Below, piece by piece: positions 38,022-48,649 of a stretch of 64,000 bases of DNA. How positions within the stretch are numbered: the stretch's first letter is position 1; each line of letters opens with the position of its first letter. This stretch comes from Taeniopygia guttata (lineage: Eukaryota > Chordata > Aves > Passeriformes > Estrildidae), in the NCBI RefSeq assembly GCF_048771995.1, contig NC_133063.1:63065810-63129809 (forward strand), written 5' to 3'. The notes under the pieces are model-generated. The model saw only the letters and a program-made list of their open reading frames with translations, made no database searches and was not told the DNA's origin. Both the position numbers and the translations under genes were made by a program.

Positions 38022-38736
38022 TGTGTTTTGTTTGAAAAGACAGGTGTCTGCTAAGGAAGGCAGGAGCCTCCCTTGAAATGGAAAATGCAAACTCCTTCTC
38101 TCTGAATTAGTATAATTTTGAAATAAAGGGGCTCTCAGGCAAAGATATGGGAGAGGAATAGTAGTTCTTTATTAGGAAAATTCAAATACAAATGCAACAG
38201 TACAAAAAAAATCTACTGACAGAGTCAGAACATGACCTGACACTCTGTTGGTCGGGGAGTTGGTAGCAGTCTGATTACATGGTGACTGTAGTCTTGGTGT
38301 GACAGCTGTGGTTCTCTTGAAACAGTGATCCTGATACAGGGTGTAGTCTTCCTCTGAAGGTCCAGTGGTGGTGTAGATGGGCTTGGTCTTCTTCTGGCAA
38401 TCCAGGGGAAAAGAAAACTGCTCTTCTGGGAATCTAGTTGGAAAAGGCTGCTGTGGTGTTGCAAATCTCATATTATATCTAGGTAGGAATGCTTGGCTCC
38501 TCCCCCTGGGTAGAGTGTCTCACAATGGGATGACGTAATTTCATCAGTCATGCAGTGAGATTCAATGGCCTACTAAGAGAAAATATTTTCCGGAGGGAGG
38601 ACTGGTTGTGTAAGAAATAAAGAAAACTGTCCCACCTGGTTTTAACGGGTGGCCCAATTAGCAGAAGATAATTGCCCTACCTCTAACAGATGGCAATAGA
38701 ATACATACTCCCAGAGACATTTTGCAACCTAAGACA
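38022..38736 (-). mobile_element. LTR of an endogenous retrovirus, same family as 32835-33391
   Basis: A 715 bp block in minus orientation. It starts tgtgttttgtttgaa, includes 'agttctttattaggaaaatt' (reverse of a poly-A signal) and ends cctaagaca. It is a longer copy of the LTR at 32835-33391. Just outside its 5' end (read on the minus strand) is a purine-rich 'aataaggggtggataa', which could be a remnant polypurine tract. If so, this is a 3' LTR rather than a solo LTR. Diverged and old. Confidence 0.75.
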
Positions 38737-38836
38737 TTATCCACCCCTTATTCTATTAGTATTTGCATTATGCTCAAATCAATAAACTGACACCATGAAA
38801 TCTTACACATGGCTCTTACTTAAGACTAGGTTTCCC

Positions 38837-39195
38837 TGTGGTACGCTGTCGCCATTGAGTTAGGAATGGCTGAAGAACGGTGACATTGACTCCTATGATC
38901 AGAAGGCATAAAGCAATTTTTATTAGGAACTTCATATATTTATAGGCAGGATAGTTCACTCAGAACCTGATTGGCTCTCAAACAATACCCCTCACATCAT
39001 TGATTAATTAGGAACGACATCTTCTGGTAAAATATCTTTCCATAAGCATCACATACAAACATTCCGCGTGTTCACAAACACCAGGTGCAGCAATTAAGAT
39101 AAGAATTGTTTTAATTATTTCTCTGAGTGTTCTCACAACTTCCCTAGGATGATGCCTGGGAAAGTTATCTGTTTCTCTCTCTGTCAGCATCCACA
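38837..39195 (-). mobile_element. LTR of a second endogenous retrovirus family
   Basis: A 359 bp block starts TGTGGTACG and ends ATCCACA, with 'agcaatttttattaggaac' (reverse of a poly-A signal). It is in minus orientation and lies beside the pro-pol fragment on the side expected for a 3' LTR, so the two may belong to one heavily deleted element. Confidence 0.6.
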
Positions 39196-39229
39196 GATGG
39201 CAAGAGGCTAGTGTCTTAGAATCATTGAA

Positions 39230-39700
39230 AGAGAGGGAAGACCAGGTTGCAGAGGCCCCATGTCCTCTATGATCTCATTGATCTTCCTCAGGTCGTGGAG
39301 CAATCTCCAGGAATCAGAAGTTTACTTATGAATGACAAAAACTGGGGAATTGCAGAGACTGGTTGTAGGTATTGATGTGGTCTTCTTGTAGTTGTTCACT
39401 TACTAATTTTTGGAAAATATTCAATTTTTTTTGTGTAAGAGGCCATTGATTAATCCAAATCGGCTGATTGGTTTTCTATGATAATTTCAGAGTGGCAGGT
39501 GTTGCTGTGATTTTCATCAAAAACCCCTTTCTATCTTCGCTCCCCCCTCAGACAACACATCTCTTCCCCATACTGTGATAGGCTTCTGCACCACAAGGGG
39601 ACGGATGATTGCTGTCCTTCCCTCGGGACCTGTAACAGTAATCCTGAATTCACTTTGCAGACAAGGCAGCTCCTCCAATTCCTGTGAGAGCACCCTTAGT
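39230..39700 (-). mobile_element. ERVK-type pro-pol fragment (protease end and start of reverse transcriptase)
   Basis: Read on the minus strand, the right part resembles the end of a betaretroviral protease (PITVWGRD-like). The left part resembles the start of reverse transcriptase (PIWVDQWPL-like, then a [18 protein letters not shown]-like stretch). It is a short, broken fossil with several interruptions. No gag or env region was recognised. Together with the LTR at 38837-39195 it represents an internally deleted provirus. Confidence 0.75.
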
Positions 39701-40304
39701 TGTTACCAAATTCCAATTGCACAGCCAGGATACATGAGAAATCACAATGACGTCTGGCCCTATGCCCAGCATACCTGTATGCTGTTTTACCAAGGTGTGT
39801 TAGACTGTTAGTTATTTGCTCCTGACACGAGAACACAAATTTGTTGGACAATATTTTTTTCCTGATTCAGAGATGGGGAACTGAGAGGCGTTTTAAAAAC
39901 TTATATTCTATTTTAAGTCTCATGAGAAGGGTGAGACAATACAGATGTTAGAATTCATGCCATCACAATCAGAAGCTATTTCCTAATTACAATACACTAG
40001 AAGCGTTTCTTAGCCTATCAGCTTTTTGCTGTAGATGCCTTAAAGCAAATCATGTAAAAATACCCCTCGTGGATCCTACTACAACACATCTTTTATAGTT
40101 CTGTTTCTCCAAAGTATCTAGTCTTATTTACAAGACCATCCTATGAAACTTTCTTCTAGCTCCATTTCTCTCTCAACAATATCTATCCTACTCCATAGCA
40201 TTTCTGAATCAGCATTTCTTATCTCAAGATTGCACACAGATACATACTGTGTGGGCCTTCTGTCAAGGCCCTGAAAACTCTCTACAAATCCATTTCCCAC
40301 ATTG
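39701..40304. other. Unassigned, possibly retroviral leftovers
   Basis: No gene is recognised. A stretch with 'agaagctatttcctaattac' and 'gcctatcagctttttgctgt' near 39970-40030 resembles passerine retroviral leader DNA, but I cannot place it with confidence. Confidence 0.3.
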
Positions 40305-41705
40305 GCCAGTATCAGTGTAGCTGCTTCTGATAATACAAAAAGCTCTTTCAAGACTCTTCTGAAGAGAAATGTCTTTTTGCTTTTCATTCTTAACGACAAA
40401 GCCCCCTCCAGGATGTACAGCAAACAGATTATCTAGCCTGTCCAGGGTAAACACTGCAATAACATGAGTACACTTCTCCCATCAGGTTGACAGGCAGCTT
40501 AACCAATTCTCAGCTTGCAAATAATCTCTTCTGGCATCTTTTGGGGCCCTCAACCAGGAAAGTCACACCCAAATACTGTGGGACCATGAAAACTTCTCCA
40601 GATACAAACCAGTCTCCAGGTGGCACAAGTGACTACGGCAGCCTCCAATAATGTAGCGGGACCCAGGTTTGCTGTGTTCTCTTTGTCATTGTGGGTTTGT
40701 AATTCAGACTCACAGAGGGGCTTGAGTTGGAAGGGATCTTAAAGACCCTCTAGATCCAACCCCTCTGCCATGGGTAGGAACACCTTCCACTGGAGTAGGT
40801 GACTCAGAGCCCCTCCAAGTTGTGGCAAATACCTATGGACCCCTTTTTCTCTGTTTTACAAGGTCAGATTTCCATGCTCACATTCACAGAAGGCTCAAAC
40901 AGAGCATTGCTGGTTGGTCACTCTATCTCCATAACTCAGCAGAGATCCTATTTTGGATAGCTCTCGCTGCTCCCAAGGCCCCAGGGAGCAGCCACTGCCT
41001 CTCCTCCTTCTGCTTTCCCTTCCAGAATCAATGATTTCCTGCCGCTTCTACCACATCTGAGACAACTGGGAGAGATAAGGGGCTGAGGATGCAGCTTCTG
41101 GCTGAGAGTTGATAACACTCACCTGAGTATTTTATTCTCCTGATACTAAGTTGTCTGGCTGCTTACACAAATTCCTCCTGCTTGGAAAGGGGCTGGTGTG
41201 AGCAGCAGGAATTGTTGCTGGCTGGAACATTTCAGAGCTGCACAAAAGAAGTATTTTGTGGAAGGCCACCAGCCGCCCTTTGTCAGCAGCACAAGGTGTG
41301 AGGTCCCCTTTGAAGGCCATCCCTGCACAAGGACAGCCTGGCCTTCTCCAGCACCCAGAACACCTTTCAGGCTTTCGCGCTGGCCTCGTCCCTCACTCTG
41401 GAGAAGCAGGTTGCTGATGGAACTCTCATATCCACAGTTTCTGGCTGGATTGCTGTGTCTTACCACAGACAGCCCTGGAGACAACAGTACAGACAGGCTC
41501 CATCTGTGATAAAAGGGGACTTGTTCCAGCTTTTCCCTTGGACCAGCGTGCAGCAGGCACACCTGTGCCTCATTCAGGTCTGTGTGGGCTGGTAGTCAGC
41601 TTCTGCTGGGAATTTAAAGCTTTTACCCTACTTACCACAGCAAATAATGGAGTAAACCCAGCTGCACCAAACTCCAAATTTCATTCTAACAATCACAATT
41701 TTCAT
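40305..41705. repeat. Left arm of an inverted repeat
   Basis: This 1.4 kb segment matches 52105-53865 in inverted orientation. Divergence is uneven. About 41200-41600 is more than 99% identical by eye, with only one difference noticed over roughly 330 bp. The outer part, 40700-41050, is around 90%, and the inner edge, 41640-41705, is lower. The right arm holds about 370 bp extra between 53365 and 53725. A CR1 tip (40705-40820) is shared by both arms, so it predates the duplication. Open frames of 138 and 103 codons in the core are kept in both arms, but this follows from the high identity. No protein family is recognised. Confidence 0.9.
40705..40822 (-). repeat. CR1 LINE 3' tip inside the left arm
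   Basis: Minus-orientation CR1 end with 'agggatcttaaagaccctct', 'tagatccaacccctctgcca' and 'acaccttccactggagtagg'. Its partner in the right arm is at about 52997-53113 and is about 91% identical. Confidence 0.85.
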
Positions 41706-42919
41706 TTTCCTCTATTCAAGACTTGAAGAAAACAAACTTTACTTGAGCTGGAGGCACAGTGTCCTCCAAGATCTTTCTTCAGTAGAACAATATTCCAGGG
41801 GAAGACTGGCAAAGCCAGAGTTTACTGATGCTCAGGAAGCTTTGCAAAACCTTCCACCTGCAGAGCTCTTGCAGCCTCCTGAGCTCCTGGAGCCCTCACT
41901 CACCTCAGGCACACTTTGGACAGGAAGGGGATGGTTCCATTTGTGAGATGTGGGGACAGGAGGAGGGAAGACTTAGCAAACACTGTCATGAGGGCAGGGC
42001 TGTTTTCATTTATGGTGCCAAGTGGTAGTACATAATCTTTGATTTAATGTCAGGTGCTGAAGGGCAAAAATTCTCAGTGAAAAGGAGAGAGTGTCTCCAC
42101 TCACACAGCAAGGTAAGTGAAGGCGAAAATGCAATCTGCATTTCATGGGAGGTGTTCAGCTTTTAACAAAATATTTTTGCAGAAGATGTGCCTAGGCAGC
42201 GGTGATTGAGAGCATTTTATCAGACTCTCAGAGTATCCCCACGTCTGCTTTGCCTCATTTTCTCTCTTTTTTTCATTGTGAATGATTTCTGCTGCCCAGG
42301 TGGCTCCTGCTTGGAGTTCTACTCTCCGTGGAGTCCCGGAGTTTCCTCAGCAGGCCTTTGCAGCGAGTTCTGAGCCAACGTGTGGCTCTGCTGCCATCCC
42401 AAATCTGTGCTTCCCTTGCCCAGCCTGAGTGCAAGTCCTGGGCTTGGCCAGAGATTTTCATGGCCAAAATCCTCCAGCATTTATATCTGCTCATGGCTTT
42501 GCGTAGCAGAAATCACAAAACACCCAGTGCAACTGACAAATGGCATTTCCTGCAGATTGCTACAGCCGCACTGCCAATTGACAAATGCATGAGAATCAAT
42601 TTCAGTTGGAAAATGTCATTTATTACAAATTGCTACACCTGTGCTGACAATACAGATCTATACAAATCTCAATTAAGGTTAAAACCAGGAATTTATTAGA
42701 TTATAACAACCAGTCTAGGTAAAAATACCAAATTCAGTTAATAAAACTTAATTTATCGCCAACGTCTACAACAACTCACTATACACAAAGATTAATTAGC
42801 TTTAACAATTTCATTTATTACATATTACTACAAGTGTACAGCCCATATAGAAATACAGAAATATGCATTCCTACCCCAAGTAACCTTGTACCAAGAACTC
42901 AACTAATAGAATTACACAT
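41706..42919. other. Inverted-repeat spacer, nothing assigned
   Basis: No gene is recognised between the left arm and the AT-rich block. Open frames up to 123 codons (42328-42699) lack splice context and family resemblance. Confidence 0.45.
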
Positions 42920-43440
42920 CTCCATACATGTTTAAGTAGAACTAAATACATATATACAGAAAAATATATATAAATACATATATAACTGTAAGAATCTACA
43001 GATAGAAATATAAATTAAATATTGCATATTATATACAATATAGATATAACACAAACCTATCTAGAAATATACAAATATCACTGTGCCAAGCTAAATATCC
43101 ATACAAATGCATCAACACAAATATACAGCTATACATCTGGCTACATAGGTAAAAATAATTACACACAGAGCCATATATGTATGACTGCATCAATAGACAT
43201 AGATAGCAACACAACTGTATACATAGGAAATAGAACTAAACACAGACATAACAGCTTACATGTACGCTTAGATACATATATACACATGAAACATATCTAT
43301 ATCTATACAATAGCATAAATCCATAAATATAATAGACATATAGAAATATTCCTATACAAACAGCAGCCTACATATGTACATATCTATATAATAATCCCTG
43401 TCTCTGTGCCAGTCCATACATCTTCAAACAGAACTCCAAG
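42920..43440. repeat. AT-rich low-complexity block (ATA/ACATA-rich), first copy
   Basis: About 0.5 kb dominated by tatac, acata and aaata words. It precedes an exon-like block. A second such block at 44490-44815 precedes a related exon-like block, so the pair probably arose by tandem duplication. Confidence 0.8.
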
Positions 43441-43454
43441 CAGAGAGATCCCAG

Positions 43455-43511
43455 CTGCCCCATCTCCAAAGCCTCTCCCTCGGTCTCTTCCTCCCATGCG
43501 GAGCAGCTCTC
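43455..43511 (-). pseudogene. Duplicated exon-like block, copy without donor
   Basis: On the minus strand, acceptor 'ctgtccag' leads into GAG AGC TGC (ESCSAWEEETEGEALEMGQ), which aligns residue for residue with EGCPVWQEETEGEPVTIGQ at 44884-44828. The position of the donor reads CT instead of GT, so this copy could not splice there. The similarity extends beyond the block ('gcaaagggaacactgagtca' on the plus strand). Confidence 0.45.
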
Positions 43512-43599
43512 CTGGACAGGGACAGCAGATGACACACGTAGGAAGCAAAGGGAACACTGAGTCAGTATGGGGACATTTCCTTGGCAGCAGCTGCACTTC

Positions 43600-44485
43600 C
43601 ATGAGGGAAGAGACGATCTAACCCCAGGAGGGTTAGAGAGAAGAAGCAGCCGAGCGGGCCAGGCCCGGCACAGCCGGCACAGCTCCCGGGCCCTGCCGGC
43701 ACAGCTGCCTTGCCCAAGGACAGCCCCTGTGCCAGCCGGGGCAGCTGCGCTGAGGCCGGGCACTGCCCACGGCCTCAGGCCCGCCACCCTCAGCCCCGCC
43801 CTGCCTCCCCGGGCCTGGGCCTCACCCGGGCTCTCTCCAGGGTGGCAGCAGCAGGTCCCCCATCCCTGCTCTTGCTGCTGGCCTTCAGCTTCTCCCCGCT
43901 GGCTCCCGTCAGCCTCCGGCTGTCCTCAAGGTCTTCAGTGCAGCTGTGGCAAAAGCGGAGGCTCTGGAATTGGTTCCAAGGCCTGGCAGAGCTGCAGTCC
44001 CGGAGCCCTCTGTGCTCCCTGCCGGCCCCTCCATCCCCTCAGCCCCGCCATGCTCTCGGCAAACCCCCAGCCCCCTTCAGTTTCTTCAGCCCCTCACAGT
44101 TCTCTCACCCCCTCAGTCCCTTCTGACTCTTCCTGTCCCCCTAGACCCACCACGCCCTCGGCCTGTGCCACTTCCCTGTCACCTCAGTGCCACCATTGCC
44201 CTCGGCGGCCCCACACCCCTCAGCCCCAGCAGCACCTCAGGGTCACCGTCCCTTCAGCGTCACCGCCCCCTCGGCCCCCTCGCTCTCACCGTCCTTCAGC
44301 AGCTCCTCAGGGGACAGGGCCTGGGGCCAGCGGCAGCTCCCACCGCTCCAGGGACACCCGGGCTGGAACTGCTGCTCCGCCCGGCCCGGCCCCAGCTCGG
44401 ACCCAGCACAGGGAGAGGCGACACAGGGGGCACAGGAGGAAAAGCAAGAGGCGAGGCAGGAAGCAGAGCAGAGGAAGAAGTTAAA
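43600..44485. other. GC-rich block between the two AT-rich stretches
   Basis: About 0.9 kb of C-rich sequence with open frames in all three plus frames (up to 305 codons) that encode Pro/Ser/Arg-rich strings. Open frames in every phase are expected from composition alone. It may be a GC-rich regulatory island, but no motif decides this. Confidence 0.5.
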
Positions 44486-44489
44486 AAGA

Positions 44490-44815
44490 GGCCTATACCT
44501 ATACAGGTATCAATCTATGCAACTAAACTCCCATATATCAATATAAATATGCCTCTCTAAAAATACACGTAAATGTAACTATACACATGTATAAATGCAA
44601 CTATGGACATCTATAACTAAAAGTGCACATCTAAAATATAAATATTATAAAAAATATAAAAATATAAATATATAAATATATACACCTAAAACTAAAAATA
44701 AATTAACTATACAGATCTCTAACCATCTAGATAGATAAATATAACTATATCAACCTATACATACAACTACATACATAAAAATAACTATACACATCTATAA
44801 ATATAACCAGAGATA
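44490..44815. repeat. AT-rich low-complexity block, second copy
   Basis: Same type of sequence as 42920-43440 (tatac, acata and aaata words), placed in the same position relative to an exon-like block. Confidence 0.8.
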
Positions 44816-44827
44816 GAGGAATTCTAC

Positions 44828-44884
44828 CTGCCCGATGGTCACAGGCTCTCCCTCTGTCTCTTCCTGCCACACAGGGCAGCCCTC
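44828..44884 (-). CDS. Exon-like block of 57 bp, phase 0-0
   Basis: On the minus strand it runs from acceptor 'cttccccag' to donor 'gtagaa' and encodes EGCPVWQEETEGEPVTIGQ. The acidic frame is preserved in the copy at 43511-43455. It lies downstream of the HSF5-like gene on the same strand. Its phase does not fit after that gene's third exon, so its membership in the gene is uncertain. It may be an alternative exon, an exon of another gene, or chance. Confidence 0.35.
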
Positions 44885-45189
44885 CTGGGGAAGTCAATCA
44901 CACTGGATCTGGGAAGCAAAGGAAACACTGAGTCAATACTGGCCCTTGTGCAATTGTCCCGTGAGCACCAATTGTCCTTCTTTCAGGGACTACAAAAGAT
45001 GGTCTAAAAGGCAGACTCACTTGGCAATTTGAAGTCTGCTCTTTAAAGAACAGGGATCCTTCCAAGTGTTCAAAACTGAACTGTGTAAAGTATTTAAGTA
45101 TCCTGATAAAGTCTCAGCACCCACAGTGCAAATGGCACCCAAGAGAGCTTGAAACAGAGACAGTGCCAGTGACAGAGAGACCACCGTCC

Positions 45190-47178
45190 TCACTGAAATG
45201 GCTGAAGGCTGCTGAGGGCTGAGTTATGAACCAAACTGGGACAGCCAGCTTGGTGACACAACTCCCACAAGGTCAGGCTTATTCCCTGCTCTCTTGCCAC
45301 AGCAGAGGACTCGGTGTCAGAGCCTCTGAAGAAGCAGGGAGGGCAGGGCTCGGGCAGGTTGTGCCAGTGCAGGATTTGAACTAAAGGCACCGGGAAGCAC
45401 CAACCCTGCAGACAAGAACTCAACTCTTCTCATCTCCCCTCCTGCCAGAGGCAGGCTCAGAGCAGCCGTCTCACACCTCTCTAAACCAATGGGGGCTCTG
45501 TCCTTACCAGGCTCCTCGGGCTCTGGAGAACTGTTCCCGCAGCTCTCGGTGCCAGATGGAATTTCCTCGGCTGCAGCTCGGTCCACAGACTCCCCTCCTG
45601 AAGACTCAGGGACAACATCAGTATTCCCCTTGAAAGAACAACAGAAAATAAGAAAATTAGAGATCATTCAGTATTTTGCTGGGATCACATCAAGGATAAG
45701 TTACTCTCCTTCTCCATGTAACAACATTGAAAAGCTCTCAGCCCAGCCTCTTCCCTTCCTCTCCAATGGGATTACCTGAGCAGAGGGAGACCTTTCAGAC
45801 AGGGACCTCCTGATCTCCCGAATCATTTGCTCTATGGCAAAGCCCAGATCCACTGGTGGCAATTGCTCTTCCCCAGGGGTCTTCTGTGCTGAGCTGGAGG
45901 CTGTTGATGCTGCAGCACTGCCAGGCGGAGCACTGGGGGCTGAAGTGCCTGAGGCAGCTGCAAGAATCCAAACACATTGGTCAGGCTCCACCATGTGGCT
46001 CTGGGACACAGATCTCTGTTGCTACCCTGGATTAAACATTGCAGGAAACATGCAGGAAAACCAGGCAGAGAATCTTTTAGCTTTCTAGGTGCCCCTTCTT
46101 TATAGGCTTGACAATTTTGGGCCAAGAATGACAGAGCCTTGTGGAAAAATAGTTCAATCACTTTTCATGACCTTTTGGAAAAGCAAGGAGCTACAGCTCT
46201 TTTCCTACCTTGCGGGACAGAGGCTGGGGGCTGCTGCTCCCTGTGGAGAGGCTGGAAGCTGCAGGGCTGCATCCTGAGCACCTCCCGGTCGACCGGAGGC
46301 AGCTGCTCTCCGTAGAGGTCCTGGAAGCGGCTACGGGGCTGCGCCCCCCCGAGCGGCAGCAGCGGCTCCCCGCAGAAACCGAGCAAGTCGGAGGGCGGGA
46401 TCTGAAGCACCTCCTGCTCGGTGGGCGGTGGCCGCTGCCCATAGAGCTCCTGGAAGCGGCTCGGCCCCTCCCGCCGGGCCGGCACGGGCCGGTCCCGGTG
46501 CAGCAGGTGGAAGCCGCAGGGCGGGCGCCGGGCGAGCAGCGGCCGCTCTCCGGGCGGCTGCTGGAAGCGGCCGGGCCGGGGGCTGCGCAGCTCTCGCCCG
46601 TCCGGCAGCGTCCGCTCCCTGTGCAGCAGGAGGAAGCCGCTGGGCGGGCGCCCGGGCTGCAGCGGCGGCCGCTCCGTGGGCAGCGGCTGGAAGCGAGCGC
46701 GCCCACCCTGCCCGTCCGGCAGCGGCCGCGCCCCGGGGAGCTGCTGGGAGCCGCGGGGAGGGCGCCTACGGCGCTCCCGCCCCGCCGCCGGCCGCTGCCT
46801 GTTGGGCGTGCTCCGGCGCCTGACGCAGAGCAGGAGGTCGGGGCGGTCGCGGCGAAAGCAGGGGTTGCTGTAGTGGAGCCAGGCCCCGGCATCGCCCGGC
46901 GCAGCTGAGCCAGCCCGGCCCGGCACCCTGCGGAAGCCGTAGCGGTGGAGCTGGCGCACGAAGCTGCGGAACCGCGTGGCCCTGAAGGGGCGCGGGGCCG
47001 GCCCCTGGGCGACGCCCGGGCTGAGCAGCTCCCGCTCGAAGAGGGAGCGGTCGATGAGCAGCCCCTGGGCCCGGCTGTCCCAGCGCACGGAGCGGACGCG
47101 GGGGCTGTTCACCAGGCGCCACAGCTTGGCGGGGAAGGTGCTGGCGCAGAGCCCGGCGGGCAGCGGCAGCTCCGCCAT
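45190..47178 (-). CDS. HSF5-like: HSF5-like heat shock transcription factor, four exons, apparently intact
   Basis: Exons: 47178-46209, 45957-45776, 45628-45508 and 45323-45190. All borders are GT/AG and the phases join (1, 0, 1), giving 468 codons plus TGA. The start ATG at 47178 is in strong context (ccATGG) and gives MAELPLPAG, like the start of HSF5. Residues about 14-118 form an HSF DNA-binding domain: FPAKLWRLVNSPRVRSVRWD, LLIDRSLFERELL, the recognition helix in RFRSFVRQLHRYGFRRV, and HYSNPCFRRDRPDLL. After an Arg-rich linker, residues about 160-323 hold degenerate repeats. Later exons are Ser/Pro/Glu-rich, with an amphipathic LGFAIEQMIREIRRSLSER segment near residues 365-385. A leucine-zipper trimerisation region as in HSF1/2 is not obvious, as expected for HSF5. 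An upstream in-frame extension to 47481 exists but is low-complexity and judged 5' untranslated. HSF5 proteins act in germ cells; the role here is inference. The gene sits between inverted repeat arms. Confidence 0.78.
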
Positions 47179-47500
47179 GGTGCCGATCGCCGAGTGCCGC
47201 CACAACGGCCACAGCGCAACGGCCGCGGCTGCGCCGGCAGCGCGCGGCCTGAGGGGGACGCTGCGCTCGGGCCCCCGGCGCGGGCCGGACTCGGCGGGAC
47301 GGGCGCGGCAGAGCCGGGGCCGCGGGCACAGCGCGGGCGGGGCGGCTCCCGGGGCTGGCCGGGCTCGGCACGGCACAACACGGCACAGCACGGCTGGGCA
47401 GGCAGGGGAAGCCCCTGGCAAGGGCGCTGGGAGCGGCGGCGGGCTCTGTCCCCACGCTGCGTCCCGCGCCTGGGTCACCATCGGCTACAGAGGGAGAGGA
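46200..47500. promoter_or_regulatory. GC- and CpG-rich island over exon 1 and the presumed promoter of the HSF5-like gene
   Basis: The stretch is strikingly GC- and CpG-rich compared with both sides, with many cgg, gcc and ccgcc words. It spans the first exon and about 300 bp upstream of the ATG. No TATA box is seen. The position fits a CpG-island promoter for the minus-strand gene, although codon composition of the GC-rich exon contributes. Confidence 0.5.
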
Positions 47501-48640
47501 CATTGCTCTGTCTTGGCTGGGGAAAGGATGAAAAGGGGGGATTAGAAAACATCCCTTTGGCCTCCTTTTCAGCAGACTAGCTGGTTTTATCTCAACATCT
47601 CTGTCTGTCTTGGCAGAGTTAGCACATTTCTCGTGATTTAGAGTCAGCAGCAACAGCAGGAAGGGGCAGCAATTTTGTCAGCGTTGTCACCAAAACCATG
47701 CTAGTGCCCCACAGATGGATATTGCTTATCCCAAGGTATTATAATGCCTGGGCAACAAGATAATGTTGCCCCATCACCCTCTCTGGTTTGCCCCGTCCTA
47801 CTTCTCTTCTTTTAGGTGGTGAGGCAAGGAGGTAATGCTTGAGTTGTGCTAAAAGCTGTGGCTATGCAGAAAGTACTTTGTGCCCGGGGATGGGAATGAG
47901 GTGCTTTCTAGAATTCAGCAAATTTAGCAGAACAAGCTAACTGCAAAAGCTAACCACTATTTGAGCAGACAATGTTGTAGAGCATGTGCAGAAGCACAGG
48001 TAAAAACATTCAAGCCTGAGGAAGCCTTCTGAGCTTTCATCCAAAAGGAGCAGCAGGAGGCTGACGATCATCTCGTGCGGAAACTGCACGTGTGCTACAA
48101 GGGCTTTTGTAATAGTGTAATTAGAAAACATGTTACAAGAGGAAGGTTAGGAAAGTATAATGTGATAAAAAAGTGTAAAATACTACTGTGCGAAGAATGG
48201 GCAAGAGAGTTTGAGGTGGAGCTTTCCCCCTCACAACTGGTGATGAATAAACAAATACACGCTCTGTGAGCTCCACACTATAGAGCTCTGTTTTCTTGCC
48301 TGGTTTCCAGGCAGCAATTAATGGCCTACAGTTGTAGTGAACTCATGCTGGTGTCTTCCCAGAAGGTGTTGCACTTTTCTTTCCTCAGGAATCACCTCTC
48401 CTTCCCTCCCCATCTAGGGTAAGTTCCAATGCAAACACCTCCTAGAGCAAACTCTTGTCACTGTAGACTGACAAAGGAGGTCTTGCAATGGAGAGAGACT
48501 CCCTAGAGCTGCTTGTGGAGAGGTGGAGGGGGAAGCTTTGTCCTTTAGTCTTCAAGTCTTGTTGGGGAGCTGCTTGTGCTCTGGGGGATGGACACCGACC
48601 ATGCTTATCCAAGCCTTGCAGGTTCATTCCTGAGCTTCCT
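47501..48640. other. Non-coding DNA upstream of the HSF5-like gene
   Basis: No gene or recognised repeat. It is likely 5' flank or intergenic DNA. Confidence 0.5.
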
Positions 48641-48649
48641 GACACACCA

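Noticed and set aside
32835-38736. The two related LTRs (32835-33391 and 38022-38736) as the ends of one provirus
   Set aside because: The DNA between them is host exon array with no retroviral genes, and the LTRs differ in length and divergence. They are better read as separate insertions.
41146-41562. A 138-codon open frame found in both inverted arms (partner 52252-52668)
   Set aside because: Preservation in both arms follows from their near-identity, and an antisense frame is equally preserved. There is no known family, so it is not called a gene.
43567-44484. A 305-codon plus-strand open frame, Pro/Ser/Arg-rich
   Set aside because: All three plus frames are open over much of the same GC-rich block and none shows a domain or splice context. 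Composition explains it.
46210-46908. A 232-codon plus-strand open frame opposite the HSF5-like first exon
   Set aside because: It is the antisense shadow of a GC-rich coding exon. The minus strand carries the recognisable HSF domain.
47179-47481. Upstream in-frame extension of the HSF5-like protein starting MVTQARDAAWG
   Set aside because: The extension is low-complexity Ala/Pro/Arg with no family match. The internal ATG at 47178 has a better context and gives the family-like start.
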